A DNA stretch of 64,000 nt from Pseudomonas fluorescens (GTDB lineage Bacteria > Pseudomonadota > Gammaproteobacteria > Pseudomonadales > Pseudomonadaceae): positions 124,001-188,000 of the forward strand of contig NZ_MRST01000023.1 of NCBI RefSeq assembly GCF_001902145.1. The letters are read 5' to 3'. Position 1 is the first letter of the stretch. Every line of letters starts with the position of its first letter. The notes below the pieces were generated by a model, which was given only the letters and a program-made list of their open reading frames with translations, was not told the DNA's origin and made no database searches. This document shows positions 8,931 to 18,571 of this stretch, piece after piece. A program made the translations under genes and the position numbers.

Positions 8931-9851
8931 ATGGCGAATATTCTGACCCTGACGCTGAACCCGGCGTTGGACCTCACGGTGCGCCTGGCGCACCTGCAAC
9001 CTGGTGAGGTCAATCGCAGTGAGGCGATGCTCACCCATGCGGCGGGCAAGGGCGTGAATGTGGCGCAAGTGCTGGCGGACCTGGGCCATTACGTCAGCGT
9101 GGGCGGGTTCCTCGGCAGTGCCAACCCCCAGGCGTTCAATGCGCTGATCAAGCGCCGTGGGTTTGGCGATGCCTTCATCCGTGTCCCCGGCGAAACCCGC
9201 AGCAACATCAAGATTGCCGAACAGGATGGACGCGTCACCGACATCAATGCACCGGGGCCGCTGGTGACTGAAGAGGCGCAAAAAGCGCTGCTCAAGATGA
9301 TCGCGATGATTGGCCCGGAGTTCGATGCGGTCGTGGTGGCCGGTAGCTTGCCGCGCGGCGTCAGCCCGCAGTGGTTTAAAGGGATGCTGGAGGCGTTGAA
9401 AGACCTCGGGTTGAAAGTCGCCCTGGACACCAGCGGCGAAGCGCTGCGCCTGGGCTTGGAGGTTGGCCCGTGGCTGGTCAAACCCAATACCGAAGAGTTG
9501 GCCGAGGCCTTGGGTAACGCCACTGATGCCATCAGCCAACTGCATCAGCAAGGTGTCGAACATGTGGTGGTGTCCGACGGTGCTGCGGGCGTGACCTGGT
9601 ACCGCCCAGGTGCGGCGCTGCACGCCACGCCGCCCAAGGTGGCAGTGGCCAGTACCGTGGGTGCCGGCGACTCGCTGCTGGCCGGGATGCTCCACGGTCT
9701 GCTCAGTGGCGATACGCCGGAGCACACCTTGCGCCGGGCCACGGCGATTGCCGCGATGGCGGTGACACAGATCGGTTTTGGCATCAGCGATGACGCGCAG
9801 TTGGCGCGTCTGGAAAGCGGCGTCGACGTGCGCACGCTGACAGAACAATAA
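8931..9851 (+). CDS. fruK: FruK, 1-phosphofructokinase
   Basis: A 306-residue PfkB-family sugar kinase converting fructose-1-phosphate to fructose-1,6-bisphosphate, which also removes the FruR effector. It begins ILTLTLNPALDLTV, carries the substrate-binding GGKGVN-type motif as AAGKGVNVAQVLADLG, and the catalytic anion-hole motif STVGAGDSLLAG near the C-terminus, with the Asp of GAGDS as base. It starts immediately after the fruB stop without a gap, consistent with translational coupling. Confidence 0.96.
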   Translation: MANILTLTLNPALDLTVRLAHLQPGEVNRSEAMLTHAAGKGVNVAQVLADLGHYVSVGGFLGSANPQAFNALIKRRGFGDAFIRVPGETRSNIKIAEQDGRVTDINAPGPLVTEEAQKALLKMIAMIGPEFDAVVVAGSLPRGVSPQWFKGMLEALKDLGLKVALDTSGEALRLGLEVGPWLVKPNTEELAEALGNATDAISQLHQQGVEHVVVSDGAAGVTWYRPGAALHATPPKVAVASTVGAGDSLLAGMLHGLLSGDTPEHTLRRATAIAAMAVTQIGFGISDDAQLARLESGVDVRTLTEQ

Positions 9852-9862
9852 GAGGGTTTGTG

Positions 9863-11572
9863 ATGAAGTTAGCCATTGTTACCGCCTGCCCGAACGGCAT
9901 GGTCACCAGTGTGCTGTGCGCCCGCTTGTTGGACGCCGCCGCCCAGCGCATGGGCTTGCACACCAGTGTTGAAGTCGTCGATGTGCAGCGCCCGGAGCGC
10001 CAGTTGTCCCAGGCGACGATTGATGATGCCGAATGGGTGCTGCTGGTCAGCAGTACCCCGGTGGATATGCAGCGTTTTGTCGGTAAACGTGTGTTCCAGA
10101 GCACGCCGGCCCAGGCGTTGGCGGACGTCGAAGGGGTACTGCGCCGGGGTGCCGAAGAGGCTCAGGTGTATATCGCCGACGCCGCCCCGGTGGCGGCCAA
10201 GGCTGCGCCGCGTATCGTCGCGATTACCGCGTGCCCCACCGGGGTGGCCCACACGTTCATGGCCGCCGAAGCCTTGCAGCAGACTGCTCAGCGCCTGGGT
10301 TATGACCTGCAGGTTGAGACCCAAGGCTCGGTGGGCGCTCGCACGCCGTTGAGCCCGCAAGCAATTGCCGATGCCGATGTGGTGTTGCTGGCGGCCGATA
10401 TCGAAGTCGCCACCGAGCGTTTCGCCGGCAAGAAGATTTACCGCTGTGGTACCGGCATTGCCCTCAAGCAATCCGAAGCCATCCTCAACAAAGCGCTGGC
10501 CGAAGGCGCAGTGGAAAGCGCGGCCAGCGGTGCGCCGGCCAAGGCGGAGAAAACCGGCGTCTACAAACACCTGCTCACCGGCGTGTCGTACATGTTACCG
10601 ATGGTGGTGGCGGGGGGCTTGCTGATCGCCTTGTCGTTTGTGTTCGGCATCCATGCCTTCGAACAGCCTGGCACCCTGGCGGCGGCGCTCAAATCCGTGG
10701 GTGACCAGGCGTTCCTGTTGATGGTGCCGCTGCTGGCGGGCTACATCGCTTACTCGATTGCCGACCGTCCCGGCCTGGCCCCCGGCATGATCGGCGGGCT
10801 GCTGGCGGGCACGCTGGGGGCCGGGTTTATCGGCGGCATCCTGGCCGGTTTCGTCGCCGGGTATTGCGTCAAGCTGATCAGCCGCGCGGTGCAACTGCCC
10901 CAGAGCCTGGAAGCGCTTAAGCCGATCCTGATCATCCCGTTACTGGCGAGCCTGTTTACCGGCTTGGTGATGATCTACCTGGTGGGCCCACCGGTCGCCC
11001 GCTTGCTCACGGGCCTGACGGATTTCCTCAGCACCATGGGCACCACCAACGCGGTGCTGCTGGGAATTTTGCTCGGCGGCATGATGTGCGTGGACTTGGG
11101 CGGGCCGATCAACAAGGCGGCCTATGCGTTCTCGGTTGGCCTGCTGGCCGCGTCGAGCGGCGCGCCGATGGCCGCAACCATGGCCGCTGGCATGGTGCCG
11201 CCGATTGGCATGGGCATCGCCACGTTGCTGGCCCGGCGCAAGTTCGCCCAGACCGAGCGCGAGGCCGGCAAGGCGGCGATGATCCTGGGCCTGTGCTTTA
11301 TTTCCGAAGGCGCGATTCCCTTCGCCGCCAAAGACCCGCTGCGCGTCATTCCGGCCAGCATCGCCGGTGGTGCGTTGACCGGTGCGCTGTCGATGTACTT
11401 CGGCTGCAAACTCGCCGCGCCCCATGGCGGGTTGTTTGTGTTGGTGATTCCGAATGCGATGAACCATGCGCTGTTGTACTTGTTGGCGATTGTGGCGGGC
11501 AGTGTGTTGACCGGGTTGGTGTATGCCGTGCTCAAGCGGCCGGAAGCGGCCGAGCTGGCCGTAGCTGCCTGA
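9863..11572 (+). CDS. fruA: FruA, fructose PTS permease EIIB'BC
   Basis: A 569-residue membrane permease that imports fructose with phosphorylation at C1. Two tandem EIIB modules come first: MKLAIVTACPNG (Cys9, degenerate second half) and ITACPTGVAHTFMAAEAL with the phospho-Cys at 124. From about residue 230 there is an EIIC domain with many hydrophobic segments and the conserved GGPINKAA and SEGAIPFAA motifs. I prefer ATG 9863 to the GTG one codon earlier because it is spaced 7-8 bp from the AGAGGG ribosome site. Last gene of fruBKA; a REPIN follows. Confidence 0.96.
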   Translation: MKLAIVTACPNGMVTSVLCARLLDAAAQRMGLHTSVEVVDVQRPERQLSQATIDDAEWVLLVSSTPVDMQRFVGKRVFQSTPAQALADVEGVLRRGAEEAQVYIADAAPVAAKAAPRIVAITACPTGVAHTFMAAEALQQTAQRLGYDLQVETQGSVGARTPLSPQAIADADVVLLAADIEVATERFAGKKIYRCGTGIALKQSEAILNKALAEGAVESAASGAPAKAEKTGVYKHLLTGVSYMLPMVVAGGLLIALSFVFGIHAFEQPGTLAAALKSVGDQAFLLMVPLLAGYIAYSIADRPGLAPGMIGGLLAGTLGAGFIGGILAGFVAGYCVKLISRAVQLPQSLEALKPILIIPLLASLFTGLVMIYLVGPPVARLLTGLTDFLSTMGTTNAVLLGILLGGMMCVDLGGPINKAAYAFSVGLLAASSGAPMAATMAAGMVPPIGMGIATLLARRKFAQTEREAGKAAMILGLCFISEGAIPFAAKDPLRVIPASIAGGALTGALSMYFGCKLAAPHGGLFVLVIPNAMNHALLYLLAIVAGSVLTGLVYAVLKRPEAAELAVAA

Positions 11573-11581
11573 CCAATACCC

Positions 11582-11681
11582 TGTAGGAGCGAGCTTGCTC
11601 GCGAAGAACTCACAGGCGCCGCGTTCATTCAGGAAGCCCGCGTGAGCGTTGACGTTTTTCGCGAGCAAGCTCGCTCCTACA
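11582..11681 (-). repeat. REPIN, GTAGGAGCGAGCTTGC type
   Basis: Inverted pair TGTAGGAGCGAGC...GCTCGCTCCTACA immediately after fruA. The middle is the reverse complement of the one at 1221, so it is inserted the other way round. With the copy at 13314 in the same orientation, it brackets the PhoD-like gene. Confidence 0.9.
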
Positions 11682-11753
11682 GTTGGATCCTGTCATCTGC
11701 GCTTCATCCCATCATGCTTTAGTGGCCCTTTTGATACTCAAGAGGGCACCTGC

Positions 11754-13295
11754 ATGAGCCACTTCGATCTCGGTCGCCGCCGTGTGATGCAAGCCGTGGG
11801 CGCTGGCCTGCTGTTGCCGGGCCTGGCGCCGGCGGTGATCGCTTCGGTGAAGGACCGACCGCAACTCACTGACGGCGTGCAATCGGGCGACCTGCAGGGC
11901 GATCGCGCGATGATCTGGAGCCGCAGCGACCGCCCGGCGAAGATGGTGGTGGAGTGGGATACCCGCAGCGTGTTCAGCAACCCGCGCCGATTCGTCTCGC
12001 CCCTGGCTGACAGCCGCACCGACTTTACCGCGCGTGTCGAACTCACGGGGCTGCCGGTTGATCAGGCGATTTTCTACCGCGTGCACTTCGAAGACGCCCA
12101 GACCGGCATCGCCAGCGAGCCCTGGTTCGGCCACTTGCGCAGCGTGCCGCAACAGCGCCGCGATATCCGTTTTGTGTGGAGCGGCGATACCGTCGGCCAA
12201 GGCTTTGGCATCAACCCGGACATCGGTGGCATGCGCATCTATGAAGCCATGCGCCTGCGCCTGCCGGACTTTTTTATCCACAGCGGCGACACCATCTACG
12301 CGGACGGCCCGGTACCGGCGCAACTGACCACCGAAGGCGGGCGCATCTGGCGCAACATCACCACCGAAGCCAAGAGCAAAGTGGCCGAAACCCTCGATGA
12401 ATATCGCGGCAACTACCGCTACAACCTGCTGGATGAAAACGTGCGCCGCTTCAACGCCGAGGTGCCGCAGATCTGGCAATGGGACGATCACGAGGTGATC
12501 AACAACTGGTCATCGAGCAAACAGCTGGATGAGCGCTACCAGACCCGCGATATCAACACGCTGGTGGGCCGTGCGCGTCAGGCCTGGCTGGAATACTCAC
12601 CCATGCGCCGACAGAGCGCCGACAGTGGCGGGCGCATTTATCGCAAGCTCAGTTATGGGCCGCTGCTGGACGTGTTTGTGTTGGATATGCGCAGCTATCG
12701 TGGGCCCAATGATGACAACCTGGGCGCAGAAAAACCCTTTCTCGGCCGTGAACAGTTGGACTGGCTCAAGCGCGAACTCAAGGCGTCGCAAGCGCAGTGG
12801 AAGGTAGTCGCCGCCGACATGCCTATCGGCCTGGGCGTGCCCGACGGTGAGGTCAGCCCCGGTGTGGCGCGTTGGGAAGCGATCGCCAATGGCGATCCTG
12901 GCCCGGCGCAAGGGCGTGAGCTGGAGATCGCCGAACTGCTGGGGTTCCTGCATGAGCACAAGGTGCGCAACCACCTGTGGCTGACGGCCGATGTGCATTA
13001 CTGTGCGGCGCATCACTATCACCCGGACCAGGCGGCGTTCCAGGATTTCGAGCCGTTCTGGGAGTTTGTGGCGGGGCCGTTGAATGCCGGAAGCTTCGGG
13101 CCCAACCCACTGGATAAAACCTTTGGCCCGCACGTGGTATTCCAGAAGGCACCACCGGCGCAAAACACTTCGCCGTTTGCCGGGTTCCAGTTTTTTGGTG
13201 AGGTGCAGATTGATGGGCAGACTGCGGAGTTGACGGTGATGCTGCGGGACTTGGACGGGGTTTCAGTGTTCGAGCAAAAGCTGCAACCGACCTGA
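11754..13295 (+). CDS. PhoD-like alkaline phosphatase/phosphodiesterase, Tat-exported
   Basis: A 514-residue PhoD-family metallophosphatase. The N-terminus MSHFDLGRRRVMQAVGAGLL is a twin-arginine signal, so it is exported folded, probably to the periplasm. A PhoD N-terminal beta domain (DGVQSGDLQGDRAMIWSRSD) is followed by the catalytic domain with SGDTIYADGP, WDDHEVINNW and the late TADVHYCAAHHY metal-binding histidines. I start at ATG 11754 (AGAGGG site); the frame extends upstream through the REPIN but without conservation. It stands alone between two REPINs. No Pho box was recognised. Confidence 0.9.
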   Translation: MSHFDLGRRRVMQAVGAGLLLPGLAPAVIASVKDRPQLTDGVQSGDLQGDRAMIWSRSDRPAKMVVEWDTRSVFSNPRRFVSPLADSRTDFTARVELTGLPVDQAIFYRVHFEDAQTGIASEPWFGHLRSVPQQRRDIRFVWSGDTVGQGFGINPDIGGMRIYEAMRLRLPDFFIHSGDTIYADGPVPAQLTTEGGRIWRNITTEAKSKVAETLDEYRGNYRYNLLDENVRRFNAEVPQIWQWDDHEVINNWSSSKQLDERYQTRDINTLVGRARQAWLEYSPMRRQSADSGGRIYRKLSYGPLLDVFVLDMRSYRGPNDDNLGAEKPFLGREQLDWLKRELKASQAQWKVVAADMPIGLGVPDGEVSPGVARWEAIANGDPGPAQGRELEIAELLGFLHEHKVRNHLWLTADVHYCAAHHYHPDQAAFQDFEPFWEFVAGPLNAGSFGPNPLDKTFGPHVVFQKAPPAQNTSPFAGFQFFGEVQIDGQTAELTVMLRDLDGVSVFEQKLQPT

Positions 13296-13313
13296 TTGGA
13301 ATGCAATCAAAAC

Positions 13314-13412
13314 TGTAGGAGCGAGCTTGCTCGCGAAAAACTCATAGACGCCGCGTTATTCAGGAAGCCCGCGTTATCGTTGACGTTTTTCGCGAGCAAG
13401 CTCGCTCCTACA
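13314..13412 (-). repeat. REPIN, GTAGGAGCGAGCTTGC type
   Basis: Inverted pair TGTAGGAGCGAGC...GCTCGCTCCTACA in the convergent gap between the phosphatase gene and piuB. It has the same orientation and a very similar middle to the copy at 11582. Confidence 0.9.
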
Positions 13413-13432
13413 GAAGGCAGGCATTAGCGGGG

Positions 13433-15958
13433 TCAGTAGACATCCCGACGATAGCGGCCCTGTTCGATCAGGCGCTCCAGCGCCTCATTGCCCAAGATGT
13501 CGGCCAGTGCCTGATCCACCCCCGTCGCCATTCCCTGCAAGCTGCCACACACATAAATCGCCGCGCCGTCCGCTAGCCATTTGCGCAGCACATCCGCTGA
13601 CTCGCGCAGGCGATCCTGTACGTAGACCTTCTCCTCCTGATCACGGGAAAACGCCAGGTCCAGCAGGGCCAGGTCTCCATTGGCGAGCCAGCCTTGCAGT
13701 TCGGCCTGGCACAGGTAGTCGTGGGCGATATTGCGCTCGCCAAACAGCAGCCAGTTGCGCTGCTGGCCGTCGGCAATGCGTGCTTTGAGCAAGCTGCGCA
13801 GGCCCGCAAGGCCGGTGCCGTTGCCCAGCAGAATCAGTGGCACAGGCGCGTCGGGCAAATGGAAGCCGCTGTTGCGCCGCAGGCGCAAACTGATGGCCGA
13901 GCCGAGGGCGGCGTGTTCAGTCAGCCAGCCGGAGCCAAGCCCCAGGCTACCGTCGGGGTGGCGCTCCTGGCGCACAATCAGCTCCAGCACGCCGTCGCTG
14001 GCAATCGAGGCGATGGAGTATTCGCGCATGCCCAGCGGTACCAACGCATCCACCAATGCCTGGGCATGCAGGCCGACCAGGTGCGTGCGGTTGTCCGGCA
14101 GTTGGCGCGTGGCCAGGGCCTGATCAAGGGTGTGGGCCACGCCGTCAATCACCACGCCGTCGCTGCCGACCAAGCCCAGGCCACCCAGAAAGCGTTCGAT
14201 GGCCCAAGGGCAATTGCGCGGCAGCACTTCCACCAGATCGCCGGCCAGCCAGCTGTGTGCAGACGTGGACGTCAGACCCAGCAGGTAGACGGGCGAGCCG
14301 ACACTGTCGGGGTTGAGCAGGGTGCGTTGGCTCAGGGTCCAGTTTTCGTACTGGGCCGTCGGCCAGGCCGCTGTCGGAGCATGCCCGGTGAGCTGGCCCA
14401 ATTGCTGTTGCCAGGTCTGCAGCGCCAGTGTGTCGCCGCTGTCGACTTCCACCGGGGCAAACAGCGGGGTGCCGCCCTGGTTGGTCAGCCAGAAATGCAG
14501 GCGTCGGGCAAAGCCGCAAAAATGTTCGTACTGCCGGTCACCCAGGGCCAGCACCGAGTAGTTCAAGTCTTTGAGGGGCAGCGCCTGGCCAAGCACGCTA
14601 CGCTCGAACCCGCGGGCGCTGTCGGGCGCTTCGCCGTCGCCAAAGGTGCTGACCACGAACAGCGCGTTTTGCGACTGGCTGAGGTCGTCAGGGCTGACAC
14701 TGCCCAGGGGGCGCACCTTCACCGCCAGGCCCGCAGCCTGCAGTTGCCCGGCCGTTTGCCAGGCCAGCTGTTCGGCAAAGCCGCTCTGGCTGGCGAAGCC
14801 GATCAGCCAGGCCGGCGCATCGCTGTGGCTATCTGTCAGGCCTTTGCGGGCATCGCGGACCTGGCGCTTTTTGCGGCGTCGGTCGAGGTACAGCAGCCAG
14901 CCCGTGATGAAAAATAGCGGCATAAGCAGTGAGCTGACGGTGAGGACGATGCGCCCGACCAGGCCGAAATAGCTGCCGGTGTGCAGCGCATAGACGCTGG
15001 TCAGCAACTGCGCCTTGAGGCTCTTGCTGGCGTAGCGGTCGTGGGATTTGACCTCGCCGGTGGCCGGGTCCAGGTTGATCTGGTTCAGCGCACGGTCATG
15101 GGGCGAGTCCTTGAGCAGGTAATACACGGTGGCCGGTTGCCCGGCCACCGCTGGCATACGAATGTTGTAGGCGCTCAAGTCGGGGCCGGCGTTGCTGTAG
15201 ATGCTGCTCCAGATCGCGTCGTAGTTGGCCACGGGAGCAGGGCCTGCGGGGGCTAGGCCGCGCTTGCGCATGCGCTCGTTCTGCGGCGCGTCGGACAGCA
15301 GCTTGGTCACGCCACGGTTGTACCAGTCGTAGGACCAATACAGCCCGGTCAGCGCTGCCAACAGATAAAACAGCAGGCACCAGGTGCCGAATACCGAGTG
15401 CAGGTCCCAATTGAAGCTGCGGCCCTTTTTGCGCCAGTCCAGGGTCAGCCAGACACGCCAGCTTTTCACTTGGCGCGGCCAGCGCAGGTACAGGCCGGAG
15501 AGGCAGAAAAACAACAGGATCAGGGTGCAGGCGCCGGTAATGTTGCGCCCGGTGTCGCCGATGGCGAGGAAGCGGTGCAATTGCAGGATAAAACCGAACA
15601 CATCCTGGCCGACCGCGTCGCCCATGTAGTCGCCGGTGTACGGGTCAAAGTAGCGCATCTGGCCACGGCGCTCGCCCGGTGGCGGGGTGAAGGACACGCG
15701 GCCGGCGTTGCCGCTTTCGCTTTCTACCCACAGCATGGCCACGGTCTTGCCTTCGGCCGCTTCCAATTTGCGTACCAGCTCGGCGGGCGGCAGTACACCA
15801 GCCTCGCGTTTCTGCACGCTCAACACGGTGGGGTTGAGCGCCCGCAGGATCTCGTCCTGGAACGAGTACGCGGCCCCGGTGACCCCCATCAAGGCCAGCA
15901 CCAGCCCGGCCGTGATGCCGAAGAACCAATGCAACTGGAACAGGGTTTTCTTCAACAC
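13433..15958 (-). CDS. piuB: PiuB-like PepSY membrane protein fused to a flavoprotein reductase
   Basis: An 841-residue inner-membrane oxidoreductase. Residues 1-370 are a PepSY-associated TM region with four main helices ([20 protein letters not shown] near the start; [21 protein letters not shown]; a last helix near [19 protein letters not shown]). A flavodoxin-like module follows at about 385-520 ([19 protein letters not shown]), then an FAD/NAD(P)-binding reductase ([35 protein letters not shown]). Such fusions are proposed to reduce ferric siderophores on the cytoplasmic side. The start is GTG (15958) or the next codon TTG. It lies beside piuA, as in PAO1. Confidence 0.88.
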   Translation of the reverse strand: MLKKTLFQLHWFFGITAGLVLALMGVTGAAYSFQDEILRALNPTVLSVQKREAGVLPPAELVRKLEAAEGKTVAMLWVESESGNAGRVSFTPPPGERRGQMRYFDPYTGDYMGDAVGQDVFGFILQLHRFLAIGDTGRNITGACTLILLFFCLSGLYLRWPRQVKSWRVWLTLDWRKKGRSFNWDLHSVFGTWCLLFYLLAALTGLYWSYDWYNRGVTKLLSDAPQNERMRKRGLAPAGPAPVANYDAIWSSIYSNAGPDLSAYNIRMPAVAGQPATVYYLLKDSPHDRALNQINLDPATGEVKSHDRYASKSLKAQLLTSVYALHTGSYFGLVGRIVLTVSSLLMPLFFITGWLLYLDRRRKKRQVRDARKGLTDSHSDAPAWLIGFASQSGFAEQLAWQTAGQLQAAGLAVKVRPLGSVSPDDLSQSQNALFVVSTFGDGEAPDSARGFERSVLGQALPLKDLNYSVLALGDRQYEHFCGFARRLHFWLTNQGGTPLFAPVEVDSGDTLALQTWQQQLGQLTGHAPTAAWPTAQYENWTLSQRTLLNPDSVGSPVYLLGLTSTSAHSWLAGDLVEVLPRNCPWAIERFLGGLGLVGSDGVVIDGVAHTLDQALATRQLPDNRTHLVGLHAQALVDALVPLGMREYSIASIASDGVLELIVRQERHPDGSLGLGSGWLTEHAALGSAISLRLRRNSGFHLPDAPVPLILLGNGTGLAGLRSLLKARIADGQQRNWLLFGERNIAHDYLCQAELQGWLANGDLALLDLAFSRDQEEKVYVQDRLRESADVLRKWLADGAAIYVCGSLQGMATGVDQALADILGNEALERLIEQGRYRRDVY

Positions 15959-16029
15959 GTCGGAGCGCCTCGCTTAGCTGGATATCTGATCACGGCGCGC
16001 ATTATGCCGTGAGTTGCCGGGAAACACGC

Positions 16030-16062
16030 AAAAGCCCCACGCATCCGATGTGTGGGGCTTTT
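16030..16062 (-). terminator. Rho-independent terminator after piuA
   Basis: AAAAGCCCCAC...GTGGGGCTTTT hairpin, T-rich on both strands, between the piuA stop and the piuB start, so piuA and piuB are probably separate transcripts. Confidence 0.8.
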
Positions 16063-16080
16063 GGCTGAACCTTGCCGCTT

Positions 16081-18366
16081 TTAGAAGTGGAAGCTGGTGG
16101 TCAACAACGCCGTACGACCGGCCGCCTGGTTGGCGAAGTGCGCCGAGTAGGCCTTGTCGTAGTAGGTCTTGTCGGTCAGGTTCTGCACGTTCAATTGCAG
16201 GTCGACGTTCTTGGTCAGCTTGTAGCTGGCCATGGCGTCGTAGCGGGTGTAGGACGGCACATATACGGTGTTGCCGGCATCGCCGTAAACCTCATCGACG
16301 TAGAAGGCGCCGCCGCCGACGGTCAGCTTGGGGGTGATGTCGTAGGTGGTCCACAGGCTGAAGGAGTTCTTCGGCGTGTTGGGCATTTGATTGCCTTTGT
16401 TGGAGCCGGCGCTGACTACACCGTTACGCCCGTTGAGGCCGGATTTGACCAACTCGCTGTCCAGGTAGGTGTACCCGGCGAACACTTGCCAGTGCTCGGT
16501 GAGCTTGCCACTGGCCGACAATTCCACGCCATCGACTTGGGATTCACCGCCATTCTCGTAGGTGAGTGCGTCTACCAGGATGCGGGTGTTCTTCTTCTCG
16601 GTACGGAATACCGCCGCCGTCAGCGACAGGCGGTCGTGAAACAGGTCCCACTTGGTGCCCAGTTCATAGTTAACGGTTTCTTCTGGCTGCAAGTCGCTGA
16701 TGGCGGCACCGGCAGACAGTGGGTTGCCGTCGGCGCCTTCGCCCACCAAACCACCGGCCGGCGAGGCCGAGGTCGCGTAGGAGGCGTAGATGCTACCGTT
16801 TTCCAGAGGCTTCCAGACCAGGCCGGCTTGCCAGTTGAAGAACTGGCTGTCGTCCTTGATCTTGGTGCGCCCGGCAACGGCGTTGGTGTTGGCTTCGGTG
16901 TCAAAGGTGTCGTAGCGCAGGCCCACGTTCAGCAGCCATTTCGGGTCGAGTTCGATGGTGTCGAATACATACGCGGCGCGGCTGGTGGCCTTGGTGTTGG
17001 TACCGTTGTAGTTGCGCGCGATGCTGCCGTTCCAGGCGTCGTCGGGGTTCGGGTTGCTCAGTGAGGTGCACTGGCCGCCCAGGCTGCCCTTGGCCGTTGT
17101 GCACACCGGGTTTGCGTTAGGGCTGACGGTGTAGCCGCTGACACGGGTTTCTTCACCGGTAAATTCCAGGCCAGTGGAGTAAGTGTGCTTGAAGCCCAGG
17201 GCCTGGAAGCTGCCAAACAGATCGGTCTGGTTGGTGGTTGTGGTCGTGGTGGAGACACGGCTGTTGGCGCGACGCCAGACGGTGCCGTAGCGGTTGACGT
17301 TGAACTTGCTGTCATCCGGCTGAGTGAGCACATAGTCCTGGCCGGTGCTGCCGTGGCGCAGGGTGTTCTTGAGCGTCATGTTGTCGTTCAGGTCGTGCTC
17401 GATGGAGAACGTGCTGATGTCCGCACGGGTCTTGCGGAAGTCACGGCTTTTCAAACCGTAGAAGTTGTTGCTGTCGCCGCCGTCGTTGGGTTTGTCATGC
17501 ACGTGGGCTGTGGCGGTCGACGAACCGTAGCCGTAGGGAATCCCCGAATCTGGCAGATCATCACTTTCCATATGGTAGTAGCTGAGGTTGACACGGGTCG
17601 GTGTGCCCAGGCCAAAAGTCAGCGACGGCGCCACGCCCCAACGGTCGTAATTCACCGCATCGCGGCCAGCCACATTTTGTTCATGGCTCATCAGGTTCAG
17701 GCGGAATGCCGCGCTGTCGTCCAGGAACTGGCGGTTCACGTCGAGCACGTAGCGGCGGGTCTGGTCGGAGCCGTAGGTAAAGCCGCCGTTGGTGAAGTCC
17801 CGCGCTTGCGGGGTCTTGCTCACCAGGTTGAGGCTGCCACCGGCCGAGCCACGGCCGCCGAACGAAGAGTTCGGGCCTTTGCTGACTTCGATGGACTCGA
17901 TGTCGAAGATCTCGCGGCTCTGGCCTCCGGTATCGCGTACGCCATCGAGGTAGGTATCGCCCTGGGCGTCGAAACCACGGATGAACGGGCGGTCGCCCTG
18001 AGGGTTGCCACCTTCACCGGCGCCGAAGGTGATACCCGGTACGGTGCGCAAGGCGTCCTGCAGCGAGGTGGCGGCGGTGTCCTTGAGTACTTGTTGCGGC
18101 ACCACAGTGACCGAGCGCGGCGTGTCCACCAGCGGCGCGGTGTATTTCTGCGACGAGGCTTTTTCTACCTGGTAGGAGGTGTTGTCCTGCTCTTGCCCGG
18201 TGATGTTGGTGGCGCCGAGGGAGATAGGGTTGCGCTCGCCTTTTTGCTCGGTGTTTTCCGCTGCCTGCGCCAGGTGGGCGGCAGAGCTGGCGCTGAGGGC
18301 AACGCCAATGGCGGAGGCCAGCATGCGTGGTGAACTGGCCGGTATTTTTAGAATAGTGCGCGACAT
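16081..18366 (-). CDS. piuA: PiuA-like TonB-dependent siderophore receptor
   Basis: A 761-residue outer-membrane receptor. A signal peptide (residues about 1-36, ending HLAQA) is followed by a plug domain with SVTVVPQQVLKDT, DALRTVPGITFGAGEGGNPQ and RGFDAQGDTYLDGVRD, then a 22-strand-type barrel ending in the aromatic TTSFHF expected for outer-membrane insertion. Family members (PiuA, Fiu, CirA-like) take up catecholate-type iron complexes. I chose ATG 18366 because it begins the signal peptide and follows AAGGGA; the upstream extension is not signal-like. piuC diverges from it. The exact ligand is not determined. Confidence 0.93.
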   Translation of the reverse strand: MSRTILKIPASSPRMLASAIGVALSASSAAHLAQAAENTEQKGERNPISLGATNITGQEQDNTSYQVEKASSQKYTAPLVDTPRSVTVVPQQVLKDTAATSLQDALRTVPGITFGAGEGGNPQGDRPFIRGFDAQGDTYLDGVRDTGGQSREIFDIESIEVSKGPNSSFGGRGSAGGSLNLVSKTPQARDFTNGGFTYGSDQTRRYVLDVNRQFLDDSAAFRLNLMSHEQNVAGRDAVNYDRWGVAPSLTFGLGTPTRVNLSYYHMESDDLPDSGIPYGYGSSTATAHVHDKPNDGGDSNNFYGLKSRDFRKTRADISTFSIEHDLNDNMTLKNTLRHGSTGQDYVLTQPDDSKFNVNRYGTVWRRANSRVSTTTTTTNQTDLFGSFQALGFKHTYSTGLEFTGEETRVSGYTVSPNANPVCTTAKGSLGGQCTSLSNPNPDDAWNGSIARNYNGTNTKATSRAAYVFDTIELDPKWLLNVGLRYDTFDTEANTNAVAGRTKIKDDSQFFNWQAGLVWKPLENGSIYASYATSASPAGGLVGEGADGNPLSAGAAISDLQPEETVNYELGTKWDLFHDRLSLTAAVFRTEKKNTRILVDALTYENGGESQVDGVELSASGKLTEHWQVFAGYTYLDSELVKSGLNGRNGVVSAGSNKGNQMPNTPKNSFSLWTTYDITPKLTVGGGAFYVDEVYGDAGNTVYVPSYTRYDAMASYKLTKNVDLQLNVQNLTDKTYYDKAYSAHFANQAAGRTALLTTSFHF

Positions 18367-18431
18367 GACGTGTCCCTTCCCCAAGGATGTGAGGCCGCGG
18401 AATATAGGGCCAACAAGACTTTGTATCAATT

Positions 18432-18450
18432 GCGATGTATTGCTATTCGC
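18432..18450 (-). promoter_or_regulatory. Possible Fur box upstream of piuA
   Basis: On the minus strand GCGAATAGCAATACATCGC, an imperfect dyad 66-84 bp upstream of the piuA ATG, in the AT-rich piuA-piuC divergent region. Its NNNAAT spacing resembles the Fur hexamer array, but only about half of the 19 consensus bases match. Confidence 0.35.
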
Positions 18451-18523
18451 ATCAAATTTACATTCTTTACACTTTTTCTTTACGGATTTTGCGTTCTCGT
18501 TCGTCCCCGTGTTTTACAGGGTG

Positions 18524-18542
18524 GATAAGAATCAATACCATT
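18524..18542 (+). promoter_or_regulatory. Putative Fur box upstream of piuC
   Basis: GATAAGAATCAATACCATT matches the Fur consensus GATAATGATAATCATTATC at 11 of 19 positions and lies 30 bp before the piuC ATG. The 15-mer AGAATCAATACCATT within it recurs, inverted, upstream of the other siderophore receptor in this window (31957), which supports a shared iron-response site. Confidence 0.55.
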
Positions 18543-18571
18543 GACGCCCCTCAGATCGCAGGTATTGCCCC

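Noticed and set aside
13694..14917. 407-codon plus-strand frame opposite piuB
   Set aside because: It is rich in Gln, His, Ala and Val without motifs, and antisense to a convincing flavoprotein reductase.
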